Of a stretch of DNA of 37,525 nt, positions 19,242 to 27,175 are shown in pieces. Each line of letters starts with the position of its first letter. Position 1 is the first letter of the stretch. A program made the translations under genes and the position numbers. The notes under the pieces are model-generated. The model worked only from the letters and a program-made list of their open reading frames with translations, did no database searches and was not told the DNA's origin. The stretch is from contig JAEYTP010000103.1 of the NCBI GenBank assembly GCA_023433945.1, forward strand, positions 1 through 37,525, given 5' to 3'. Origin of the DNA: Bacillota bacterium. GTDB taxonomy: Bacteria; Bacillota; Clostridia; Acetivibrionales; DSM-1351.

Positions 19242-19270
19242 TTGACACTATATATAGTTAGTGATAGTAT
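19242..19270 (+). promoter_or_regulatory. Sigma-A promoter of nrdDG
   Basis: TTGACA (19242-19247, perfect) is followed after 17 bp by TAGTAT (19265-19270, 4/6). The two NrdR boxes overlap the -35/spacer and the expected start site. The leader to the nrdD start would be about 140 nt. Confidence 0.65.
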
Positions 19271-19290
19271 AAATACACAACATATAGGTA
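19245..19290. promoter_or_regulatory. Pair of NrdR boxes controlling nrdDG
   Basis: Box 1 is ACACTATATATAGTTA (19245-19260); box 2 is the weaker ACACAACATATAGGTA (19275-19290). They are 30 bp apart start to start, about three helical turns, which is the known arrangement for the ATP-cone repressor NrdR. Binding would cover the promoter, so repression of nrdDG when deoxynucleotides are abundant is expected. Confidence 0.75.
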
Positions 19291-19336
19291 AGAAATTGGT
19301 CGCTATTTGTTGAAATTTAATAAACTAGCCTTGCTA

Positions 19337-19369
19337 AATGCCCTGTGCCTTTTTTTATTTCAGGGCATT
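19337..19369 (+). promoter_or_regulatory. Hairpin in the nrdDG leader
   Basis: AATGCCCTG (19337-19345) pairs with CAGGGCATT (19361-19369), a perfect 9-bp stem with a 15-nt T-rich loop. The T run is in the loop, so it is not a standard terminator for the plus strand. It may be an RNA stability or regulatory structure. Confidence 0.45.
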
Positions 19370-19415
19370 ATGAACGTAAAAAGCAAGAAAAAATCAGAAA
19401 GGTGGCAGTGCACAT

Positions 19416-21728
19416 ATGATAACCAAAATCACTAAGCGTGATGGAAGAGAAGCTCCTTTTAACATCGAAAAGATAGCAAATGCAATTTTCAAGGCAGCAA
19501 GTGCAACTGGAGGTAAAGACTATCAGACAGCAATGATGTTAGCAGAGAAGGTTGTTGAATACATAGAAACTACACTTAATAAGAGAGTACCTGGTGTAGA
19601 AGAAATTCAGGATGCTGTCGAAAAGGTTTTAATAGAAACTGGTCATGCACGAACTGCCAAAGAGTTTATTCTGTACAGATCTGAGCGTACAAAGGTTCGT
19701 GAAATGAATACGCGCTTAATGAAGGTTTATGAAGAACTGACCTTTAAGGATGCAAAGGATAACGATCTAAAAAGAGAAAATGCAAATATTGATGGCGATA
19801 CCGCTATGGGCACTATGCTCAAATATGGCTCAGAAGGTGCTAAACAATTCTATGAGATGTATGTTTTGAAGCCAGAGCATGCCAAGGCTCATAATGATGC
19901 GGATATTCATATTCACGATATGGATTTTCTTACTCTTACTACAACTTGTTGTCAAATCGATATAATTGAGCTTTTTAAGAATGGCTTTAGCACAGGGCAT
20001 GGATACTTAAGAGAACCAAATGATATAAACAGTTATTCTGCGCTGGCTTGTATTGCTATTCAATCAAACCAAAATGACCAGCACGGTGGCCAGAGTATAC
20101 CTAATTTCGATTATGGTATGGCACTCGGTGTTGAAAAGACATTTATAAGAGTATACAAGCAAAACCTTAGGAAGGCACTTGAGTTGCTTTCTGATGGAGT
20201 TGACTATATAGAAGTAATTGAAAAGGCGATTGACGAAGTATACAGAGAATGTGAACTACGTCCTGCTTTGGGTAGAATGGAGTTATACCTTGAAACAGAG
20301 TTTAAGTACCTCATAAAGGACATAAAAGATGAAAATATGGTAAAGAAAGCTCAGTCTTTTGCTGCAAACAAGGCAGTAGATGAGACAGACAGGATTACCT
20401 ATCAGGCTATGGAGGCATTTGTGCACAATCTCAATACTATGCACAGTAGAGCAGGAGCCCAAATCCCTTTTAGCTCAATTAATTATGGTACCGACACCTC
20501 ACCCGAAGGCAGATTAGTTACAAAGAACTTATTGCTGGCAACTGAGGCTGGCTTGGGAAATGGTGAGACACCTATTTTCCCGATACACATATTCAAGGTG
20601 AAGGAAGGCATAAATTATAATAGCGAAGACCCAAATTATGATTTGTTTAAGCTTGCTTGCAGGGTTAGCGCCAAGAGATTGTTCCCGAACTTCTCATTTA
20701 TGGATGCGCCATACAACCTCAAATATTATAAGCCGGGGCATCCAGAAACAGAGATTGCATATATGGGTTGTAGAACAAGAGTTATAGGTAACTCATATGA
20801 TCCATCAAAGGAAGTAATATATGGTAGAGGTAATTTGAGCTTTACAACTGTTAATCTTCCTAGGATAGCTTTGAGGAGCAACAAAAATATAAATATTTTC
20901 TTCGAAGAATTAGATAAAAAGATTGACCTTGTTATCGACCAGTTATATGAGCGCTTTAAGATTCAGGCTGCAAAGAAGGTTAAGAATTTCCCATTCTTGA
21001 TGGGTCAAGGTGTATGGATTGATTCAAAGAAACTCGGTTGGAATGATGAGATAGGAGAAGTACTCAAACACGGTACTTTAACAATGGGTTTTATTGGCCT
21101 AGCTGAATGTCTTAAGGCATTGACAGGTAATCATCATGGTGAATCAGAAAGTGCCCAGAATCTTGGACTTGAAATAATAGGATATATGAGAAAGCGTATG
21201 GATATGGCAAGCAAGAAGTATGGCTTAAACTATACGCTCATAGCAACTCCGGCTGAAGGTACTTCTGGTAGGTTTGTGAAATATGACAAGAAGATTTACG
21301 GTGAAGTTGAAGGGGTAACAGACAGAGAGTATTATACAAATAGCTTCCATGTTCCTGTTTATCACAAGATCAACGCTATTGATAAGATAAGACTTGAGGC
21401 TCCATATCATGAGCTGACAAATGCAGGTCATATTACTTATGTCGAGCTGGATGGAGATCCTTCACAGAATCTTGAGGCGTTTGAGAAGGTAATAAGAGCT
21501 ATGAAGGAGTCTGGAATAGGATACGGATCAATTAACCATCCTGTTGATAGAGACCCTGTATGTGGCTTTACAGGATTAATTGGGGATACTTGTCCGAAGT
21601 GCGGTCGTGAAGAAGACGACAGACACTTTGAAAGAATTCGTAGAATCACCGGCTACCTTGTTGGCACATTGGAAAGATTCAATGATGCTAAAAAGGCAGA
21701 GGTAAGAGATAGGGTAAAGCACTTGTAA
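19416..21728 (+). CDS. nrdD: Anaerobic (class III) ribonucleoside-triphosphate reductase, large subunit
   Basis: NrdD makes dNTPs from NTPs by a glycyl-radical mechanism in the absence of oxygen. The 770-residue protein begins with an ATP-cone (about 1-95: K-R-D-G-R-E then K-I-A-N-A-I-F-K-A), the usual allosteric site. The 10-stranded barrel follows. The C-terminus has a zinc-binding segment with Cys716, Cys726 and Cys729 and the glycyl-radical motif R-R-I-T-G-Y, giving Gly746. The segment reads D-P-V-C where many NrdDs have C-P-x-C, so the fourth zinc ligand is not obvious (possibly Asp713). An AAAGGTGG site lies 10 bp before the ATG. nrdG follows after 32 bp, forming one operon under NrdR boxes. 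Confidence 0.97.
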   Translation: MITKITKRDGREAPFNIEKIANAIFKAASATGGKDYQTAMMLAEKVVEYIETTLNKRVPGVEEIQDAVEKVLIETGHARTAKEFILYRSERTKVREMNTRLMKVYEELTFKDAKDNDLKRENANIDGDTAMGTMLKYGSEGAKQFYEMYVLKPEHAKAHNDADIHIHDMDFLTLTTTCCQIDIIELFKNGFSTGHGYLREPNDINSYSALACIAIQSNQNDQHGGQSIPNFDYGMALGVEKTFIRVYKQNLRKALELLSDGVDYIEVIEKAIDEVYRECELRPALGRMELYLETEFKYLIKDIKDENMVKKAQSFAANKAVDETDRITYQAMEAFVHNLNTMHSRAGAQIPFSSINYGTDTSPEGRLVTKNLLLATEAGLGNGETPIFPIHIFKVKEGINYNSEDPNYDLFKLACRVSAKRLFPNFSFMDAPYNLKYYKPGHPETEIAYMGCRTRVIGNSYDPSKEVIYGRGNLSFTTVNLPRIALRSNKNINIFFEELDKKIDLVIDQLYERFKIQAAKKVKNFPFLMGQGVWIDSKKLGWNDEIGEVLKHGTLTMGFIGLAECLKALTGNHHGESESAQNLGLEIIGYMRKRMDMASKKYGLNYTLIATPAEGTSGRFVKYDKKIYGEVEGVTDREYYTNSFHVPVYHKINAIDKIRLEAPYHELTNAGHITYVELDGDPSQNLEAFEKVIRAMKESGIGYGSINHPVDRDPVCGFTGLIGDTCPKCGREEDDRHFERIRRITGYLVGTLERFNDAKKAEVRDRVKHL

Positions 21729-21760
21729 TATTTATTACATTACAAAAGAAGGTGAAGTCC

Positions 21761-22270
21761 ATGAACTATAAGCTAAGAATAGCGGGTATTGTGGAGGAAT
21801 CTATAACAGATGGCCCTGGAATAAGAATGGTTGTTTTTGCTCAAGGGTGCAAGCATAAGTGCAAGGGGTGCCATAATCCGCAAACTCATTCATTTGATGG
21901 GGGAACACTCATTGAAATAGATGACCTTATTAGAGAAATCAAGAAAAATCCTCTTCTTGATGGAGTAACATTAAGTGGGGGAGATCCTTTTGAACAGGCA
22001 GAAGTCTTTTCAGAGTTTGCAGCAAGGGTTAGGGCTTTGGGGCTTAATGTTGTAACCTACACAGGTTACACCTATGAGAATCTTTTATCCATCAGCAAAG
22101 AAAGACCGGGATTTGCAAGCTTATTGAAAAATACTGATATTCTGGTGGATGGACCATTTATTTCAGAAAGAAAGAACCTGCTTCTTAAGTTCAGAGGCTC
22201 TGAGAATCAAAGAATCATTGATGTAAAGCAGTCATTGACAGGTCAGCAGATTGAGCTGGCATATGTATAA
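21761..22270 (+). CDS. nrdG: Anaerobic ribonucleotide reductase activating protein (radical SAM)
   Basis: NrdG uses a [4Fe-4S] cluster and S-adenosylmethionine to generate the glycyl radical on NrdD. The 169-residue protein shows the radical-SAM triad C30-x3-C34-x2-C37 in C-K-H-K-C-K-G-C-H-N, the G-x-I-R-M-V-V-F lead-in and the T-L-S-G-G-D-P-F SAM-binding glycine motif. ATG 21761 fits the AAGAAGGTGA ribosome site; an in-frame GTG three codons earlier (21752) overlaps that site and is unlikely. It is co-transcribed with nrdD and ended by the terminator at 22359. Confidence 0.95.
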   Translation: MNYKLRIAGIVEESITDGPGIRMVVFAQGCKHKCKGCHNPQTHSFDGGTLIEIDDLIREIKKNPLLDGVTLSGGDPFEQAEVFSEFAARVRALGLNVVTYTGYTYENLLSISKERPGFASLLKNTDILVDGPFISERKNLLLKFRGSENQRIIDVKQSLTGQQIELAYV

Positions 22271-22358
22271 AAATAGTATTAAGGGAGTGTAATTTGCTCA
22301 GTTTACAGTCTAGCAAGAGTTTGTATTAGAAATAATATAAACGTGTGATTAACAAATA

Positions 22359-22407
22359 AGGGGCTTTGAAATAGCTTATAAACAGCTGTTTTGAGGCTCC
22401 TTTTTTT
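22359..22407 (+). terminator. Rho-independent terminator of nrdDG
   Basis: An 18-bp stem with several G-U pairs (22359-22376 with 22384-22401) and loop TATAAAC is followed by a run of seven T. Confidence 0.85.
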
Positions 22408-22450
22408 ACAGCCTGTACATCTTATAACTTAAAAACAGCACCTTAATTGT

Positions 22451-22517
22451 ATGGTTTCTTTATTTTGTGACAATAATTGTAACGAATAAAATTATGTATT
22501 TGAGGTAAAGAAACCAT
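22451..22517. promoter_or_regulatory. 12-bp perfect inverted repeat bracketing a promoter and a start codon
   Basis: ATGGTTTCTTTA (22451-22462) and TAAAGAAACCAT (22506-22517) are exact complements 43 bp apart. The right arm covers the spacer between RBS and start and two bases of the ATG of the LTA-synthase-like gene. A smaller perfect palindrome, ACAATAATTGT (22470-22480), lies between the putative -35 and -10. Confidence 0.6.
22465..22492 (+). promoter_or_regulatory. Putative promoter of the envelope cluster
   Basis: TTGTGA (22465-22470) and TAAAAT (22487-22492) are separated by 16 bp. The -35 is a 4/6 and the -10 a 5/6 match to sigma-A consensus. Confidence 0.4.
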
Positions 22518-24420
22518 GTATAATATTTATAATTTCAACGAACGTAAAAAACGTTTTTATATGAGCAGGTGGGTTACAGTATTGGCTACTCTGCTTCTTT
22601 CAATATTCATAGAGGGTTTATGTTTTTTAGTACAGCCAGTTAATGTGACCCATGTATTGGAGCAACTAACGAGCCATCCTGCAATTTTTTTGTTGAATCT
22701 TCTGCCTGTATTGGTATTGAATATTTTATTTTTTATGATATGCGCAAATACTTTTTTTTCTGCGGCTAGCATTTCAGTAATATGCTTTACGGCAAGCTTA
22801 ATTAATAGATTCAAGATTATATACTATGATGATCCATTTATTCCATTGGATATTTTCAACGGCTCATCAGCAGTTACCAGTAAAGCAGCAGTGAATACCA
22901 TTCGCTACGATTTTGTAATGTTAGTAGTATGTATAATTGTTGTAGCACTGCTAATAGCTACTGGAATATTTATTAAATCATATAAATTTAATCCTCTTAC
23001 AAAGGTATCAATTACTGTTCTTACAGTTTGCTTTGCATTGATTGCAAACACATTAGTCTATAGTTCTACAAGTTTGTATGAAAAGCTACCTGTTCAGTCA
23101 TCAAAATATACTTCAGGTGTATTTAATGATTTAGGCTTTATATATAGTTTTCTATATAACTTCAATACAAGCCATATTGAGCAGCCCGATAATTATAACA
23201 AAAAGTATGCTCAGGAACTTATTAAGTCTCATTCGGAAGAGAAGGTTAAGATACCAAATGTCAAATCCAATGTAATTTTTATTGTGAGTGAAGCATTCTC
23301 AGATTTAAGTACTTATAAGCCATTTGTTATAACAGAAGAAAATGATCCGTTAAAGAATTTCAAGAGAATATCGCTTACGCGCAATAGTATCTCGGGGCAT
23401 ATTGTTGTACCTGGAAATTCGGGCGAAACAGCAAATGCAGAGTATGATATCCTTACAGGTATGCAAACCTCCTACCTTAACAGTAAAGGTACATCATCAT
23501 TTAACATGATAAGAAAAAATATCAGCTCTATTCCAAGGTTTTTCACCGAAAACGGATATGCTGACCAGCTAATCTATCCAGGTGAAGGTTGGCTGTATAA
23601 TAGAAGCAATGTTTATAATTTCCTTGGTTTATCAAATCAAGTGCTGATAAATAACTTTAATAAATCGGAAAATCTCAAGGGAGACAATATTTCTGACTAC
23701 TCACTTGCAAAAATGATTGTACAAAAATACAAGGATAACTACAAGACAAAGGATGTGAAGCCTTGGTTTTGTTACGCTGTAACTACTCAAAACACTGCAC
23801 CCTATACAGCTGATAAATATAACTATAAGCCAGTAGATATTGAAGTCTTTAGGAAAGAAATATCAGACGAAAGCAAGTACAAGCTGAACACATATTTTGA
23901 GGGGGTAAGGGATAGCGATAATATGCTCAATCTTTTAGTAAACTATTTTATGAATAGCGATACCCCAACAATAATAGTGTTTGTAGGTAATCATCTTCCT
24001 TTTACCGGTGATGATGTCGATATATATAAGGAATTAGGTATTAACTTCGATGAACGGGGAAGTATGGAGCAGATATATAACAGCTGTAGATTGCCATTTT
24101 TAATATGGGCAAATGAAACTGCGTATAACAAGACCAATTTTGATGCTGCAAAAAAGAAGCTGGATCTTCCAAAAGACAACACCATAAATGCCAATTACTT
24201 AGGCCCCGTATTGCTTGAACTGCTCGGATTCAAAGGCCAGGATTCATACTATGATTTTTTAAATGATGTGAGAAGAGATTTGCCTGTAATAGACCGATAC
24301 TATGCAAAAACTGAGGAGGGCTTTACAAAGGTATTAAATGATAACCAAATGCAGAAGTATAACGCTCTTAAAAACTGGCAGTATTACAAAATTAATAATG
24401 AGGTCATTGAAAAACGTTGA
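22516..24420 (+). CDS. LTA-synthase-like membrane sulfatase-fold phosphotransferase
   Basis: The 634-residue protein has about five N-terminal membrane segments (residues about 18-200) and an extracytoplasmic alkaline-phosphatase/sulfatase domain. This layout is that of LtaS and related phosphoglycerol transferases, which move glycerol-phosphate from phosphatidylglycerol to lipid or glycan acceptors outside the membrane. Equivalents of catalytic residues are Glu259 (V-S-E-A), Thr305 nucleophile (G-E-T-A-N-A-E-Y) and His493. The usual G-D-H-x-P reads G-N492-H493-L-P, so the metal-ligand Asp of LtaS is Asn here. Activity or substrate may differ. A GAGGT site lies 9 bp before the ATG. It heads a cluster of membrane glycosyl-transfer genes, suggesting a cell-surface polymer role. 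Confidence 0.8.
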   Translation: MYNIYNFNERKKRFYMSRWVTVLATLLLSIFIEGLCFLVQPVNVTHVLEQLTSHPAIFLLNLLPVLVLNILFFMICANTFFSAASISVICFTASLINRFKIIYYDDPFIPLDIFNGSSAVTSKAAVNTIRYDFVMLVVCIIVVALLIATGIFIKSYKFNPLTKVSITVLTVCFALIANTLVYSSTSLYEKLPVQSSKYTSGVFNDLGFIYSFLYNFNTSHIEQPDNYNKKYAQELIKSHSEEKVKIPNVKSNVIFIVSEAFSDLSTYKPFVITEENDPLKNFKRISLTRNSISGHIVVPGNSGETANAEYDILTGMQTSYLNSKGTSSFNMIRKNISSIPRFFTENGYADQLIYPGEGWLYNRSNVYNFLGLSNQVLINNFNKSENLKGDNISDYSLAKMIVQKYKDNYKTKDVKPWFCYAVTTQNTAPYTADKYNYKPVDIEVFRKEISDESKYKLNTYFEGVRDSDNMLNLLVNYFMNSDTPTIIVFVGNHLPFTGDDVDIYKELGINFDERGSMEQIYNSCRLPFLIWANETAYNKTNFDAAKKKLDLPKDNTINANYLGPVLLELLGFKGQDSYYDFLNDVRRDLPVIDRYYAKTEEGFTKVLNDNQMQKYNALKNWQYYKINNEVIEKR

Positions 24421-24445
24421 ATTAAACGCTTTTTTCTAATATAAT
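24417..24445 (+). promoter_or_regulatory. Promoter overlapping the end of the LTA-synthase-like gene
   Basis: TTGAAT (24417-24422), overlapping the stop codon, is followed after exactly 17 bp by a perfect TATAAT (24440-24445). Transcription would start at about the GGAGG of the next gene, giving a leader of only about 13 nt. Confidence 0.5.
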
Positions 24446-24464
24446 CTGTATGGAGGTAATACAA

Positions 24465-26000
24465 ATGAAAAAAACTACCAAAATAGTTTTAGCGATAGAT
24501 ATTCTTGTTTCGATATTAGCATTTTTCCTTATTATATACGGTACTCAAAAGTATGGACCAGGTGTTTCAGCTGATACCGTGGCGTATCTGAATGCAGCAG
24601 ATAGCCTTGCAAATGGAGAAGGCTTACGATACTTTGCATATACCTCTCCATTTATTCAGTGGCCACCACTTTACCCAGCCATTTTAGCTATTCCAAGTTT
24701 AATAGGTATTAGTTTGCTTTCTTTTTCAAAGTATTTAAACGCCATTTTTCTTGGACTAACAATTTTTGTATCTGTTAGAATGCTTAGAAAAATAATTAAA
24801 AACAAGATAGTTCCATATATATTTTTAGGAATGTGCCTTATAGCTTTTCCATTGATTAAAATGTCACTCTATGCATGGTCTGAACCAATGTATTTATTCT
24901 TTTGTGCAGTTGTTTTTTACATACTATTTACAACTGAGCTCAATGATGGATGGCTTCGTCCAGTAATAGCGATGGCAATTGTTTCAGCACTTGCATGCCT
25001 TACAAGGTATGTCGGTGTTACATTGGTTGCAGCAGTATGTTTATATCTGCTTTTTAGTATAAAAGGGTGGGGGAATAAGTTTAAATCAGTTTTTATATAT
25101 GGAAGCATTTCAGTTATTCCGACCCTTATTTTTATCCTCAGAAATTATATACAATCTCAGACGTTGGTTGGTATGCGACCACCAGCTGAGGCTACACTTT
25201 GGACAAATATAGTCAGAACAGGGAAAACGGTACTAAATTGGTTTTTTCCAAGAGTAGAAAGTGTCTTTAGCAGTAGATTATTGCTTTTGCTATTTTTAAT
25301 AATATTTGCAGTTGCATTTTTGTGCCTATTTATTAAAGCCATAAAGCTAGAGCCTGGTAGAAAGTACCTGCTCACCTTTATGACGGCATATGCCGCTATA
25401 TACCTGATTTATATGATAATATCCGCAACAAACGTTGCTTTTGATCCACTTGGTGATAGATATTTAATTCCAGCACTTATTCCTCTGATGATGGTTTTTG
25501 CAGTTTTGTTGGAAACTATTGTAGTTATGCCAAAGAGTAATACCTTTGATAAGGCTATAGCAGTCACATGTATTGTTTTATCAGTCTTTGTTATTTCCTT
25601 TTATGCTACATCAGGAATTAGACAGACTTTTGCAGGTCTCAAAGATGCAGCGGCTCATGGATTAAGTGGGTATAACTCAGATACATGGCTAAAGGAGGGT
25701 GTTATTTTTGAAAGAGATTTGATTGAGGATGCAGACATGATATACTCAAATAACCCAAATGCTATCAACTTTATTTGGGACATGAAGTCTCATTATACTC
25801 CAAAGCAAGATGGAATACAGCTTTACAGCTATGGAAACTTTTTATCAGAAAGTAAGGATTACGACAAACAATATTTGATTTGGTTTGGTAACGAGCAATC
25901 AAATTCTATATATACAAAGCAGATGCTTGTGAATGCATTTGATTTTACCGAAATAAAAAGGACAGCACAATATGTCATTTACCAAATGAATCAAAAATAA
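24465..26000 (+). CDS. Polytopic GT-C-type glycosyltransferase-like membrane protein
   Basis: The 511-residue protein has about ten to eleven hydrophobic segments and a C-terminal soluble part (about 400-511). The first outer loop reads S-A-D-T-V-A-Y-L-N-A-A-D-S-L-A-N-G-E-G. It resembles the acidic first-loop motif of PMT/ArnT-like GT39/GT83 enzymes, which use lipid-phosphate sugars. W-P-P-L-Y-P follows, also frequent in this group. It probably transfers a sugar from a polyprenyl-phosphate donor on the outer face of the membrane; donor and acceptor are unknown. GGAGG is 8 bp before ATG 24465, so an in-frame ATG at 24450 (before the RBS) is rejected. A tandem array starts in its final codons and runs to the next gene. 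Confidence 0.72.
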   Translation: MKKTTKIVLAIDILVSILAFFLIIYGTQKYGPGVSADTVAYLNAADSLANGEGLRYFAYTSPFIQWPPLYPAILAIPSLIGISLLSFSKYLNAIFLGLTIFVSVRMLRKIIKNKIVPYIFLGMCLIAFPLIKMSLYAWSEPMYLFFCAVVFYILFTTELNDGWLRPVIAMAIVSALACLTRYVGVTLVAAVCLYLLFSIKGWGNKFKSVFIYGSISVIPTLIFILRNYIQSQTLVGMRPPAEATLWTNIVRTGKTVLNWFFPRVESVFSSRLLLLLFLIIFAVAFLCLFIKAIKLEPGRKYLLTFMTAYAAIYLIYMIISATNVAFDPLGDRYLIPALIPLMMVFAVLLETIVVMPKSNTFDKAIAVTCIVLSVFVISFYATSGIRQTFAGLKDAAAHGLSGYNSDTWLKEGVIFERDLIEDADMIYSNNPNAINFIWDMKSHYTPKQDGIQLYSYGNFLSESKDYDKQYLIWFGNEQSNSIYTKQMLVNAFDFTEIKRTAQYVIYQMNQK

Positions 26001-26172
26001 GAGTTATTTTAGGATGAATTAAAAATTAGTTATTTTGGTATGAATAAATAAATCTGTTATTTTAGGATGAATCAAAAATCTGTTATTTTAGGATGAATCA
26101 AAAATCAGTTATTTTTGGGATAAATCAAAAAGCAGATAATTAAGAATGATTTAAAAATCAGTTGTTTGGGGG
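25986..26172 (+). repeat. About 27-bp tandem array filling the gap between two envelope genes
   Basis: Seven units (26-28 bp) start at 25986, 26014, 26040, 26067, 26093, 26120 and 26146, mostly as ATGAATCAAAAAT...TTATTTTAGG. Unit 1 contains the last codons ATG-AAT-CAA-AAA and the TAA stop. Unit 7 ends in GGGGG, which with the following AG forms the ribosome site of the next gene. Confidence 0.93.
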
Positions 26173-26182
26173 AGTGCTTTAA

Positions 26183-27043
26183 ATGAAGCTATTAAAGGAT
26201 TTTATTATAGAAATGAGACCAAAGCAATGGGTTAAGAATGCCTTCTTATTTCCTGCTTTAATCTTTTCAAAAAGCTTTACCGATATTAGTATGATAATAC
26301 TTGTGCTCATCGGGTTTGCTTTGTTTTGCCTTGCATCCAGTTCGGTATACATAGTCAATGACATTATCGATAGAAAAAAGGATGCACTTCACCCGAGAAA
26401 GTCCAAAAGACCAATTGCTGCAGGCAGGATAAAGGTATACCAGGCATGTATCTTTGCAGTACTAATTATAGCTGTAGCAGTAGGCGGGGCATACATGCTA
26501 TCATTTGGATTTATGCTTACCATGCTTGCTTACATGATAACCTCTACTGCTTATTCTTTATGGTTAAAGCATCAACCTATTATAGACATAATGACAATAG
26601 CAGCAGGGTTTGTACTAAGAACACTTGCAGGTGCTATGGTAATAGGTGTTGAAGCATCACCATGGTTACTGCTCTGTACGTCTGTATTGTGCTTGTTCTT
26701 GGCAGCAAATAAGAGAAGAGCAGAGCTTTCAATAATGAAAGGGGACGCTGGTAGCTATAAAGCAACACTTGCGGTTTATACAGAGGAGTTTTTGGATAAA
26801 ATCATCACCATTTGTATTTCATTATGTATCGTTCTATATGCTTTGTATTGCTATTTTACGCACTTACCCATAATGATAACTACGGTTTTTGTAATTTATG
26901 TTTTACTTAGGTATCAATTAGTTGCAAATTCTGATAAAACCTATGACAATGTGGAATTAATACTATTCAAAGACAAGCCTTTGCTAATAGGAATATTTCT
27001 TTGGGGCATTAGCTGCTTGATTATAGTGTTGAGATTTTATTAA
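26183..27043 (+). CDS. UbiA-family prenyltransferase, decaprenyl-phosphate phosphoribosyltransferase-like
   Basis: The 286-residue protein has about eight to nine membrane helices. It carries R-P-K-Q-W-V-K-N near the N-terminus, the Asp-rich site N59-D60-I-I-D-x-x-x-D followed by H-P-R-K-S-K-R-P-I-A-A-G, and a loop K-R-R-A-E-L. These match the DPPR synthase branch typified by mycobacterial Rv3806c rather than menaquinone or heme UbiA enzymes. That enzyme transfers 5-phosphoribose from PRPP to a polyprenyl phosphate, the first step toward polyprenyl-phosphoryl ribose or arabinose donors. Flanking GT-C-like proteins could use such a donor (inference). No ribose-5-phosphatase or epimerase gene is visible in the window. 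The RBS comes from the repeat array upstream. Confidence 0.85.
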   Translation: MKLLKDFIIEMRPKQWVKNAFLFPALIFSKSFTDISMIILVLIGFALFCLASSSVYIVNDIIDRKKDALHPRKSKRPIAAGRIKVYQACIFAVLIIAVAVGGAYMLSFGFMLTMLAYMITSTAYSLWLKHQPIIDIMTIAAGFVLRTLAGAMVIGVEASPWLLLCTSVLCLFLAANKRRAELSIMKGDAGSYKATLAVYTEEFLDKIITICISLCIVLYALYCYFTHLPIMITTVFVIYVLLRYQLVANSDKTYDNVELILFKDKPLLIGIFLWGISCLIIVLRFY

Positions 27044-27175
27044 TTATAAGGTTTATAGTACTTAGAGATTATGGATACCTAGAAAGTGATACAGAATATT
27101 TGTTGTTTTTATTATTTATAGACCTAAATTATTATGATAGAAATTTATAATAGAAATTAATTACTGGAGGTCAAT

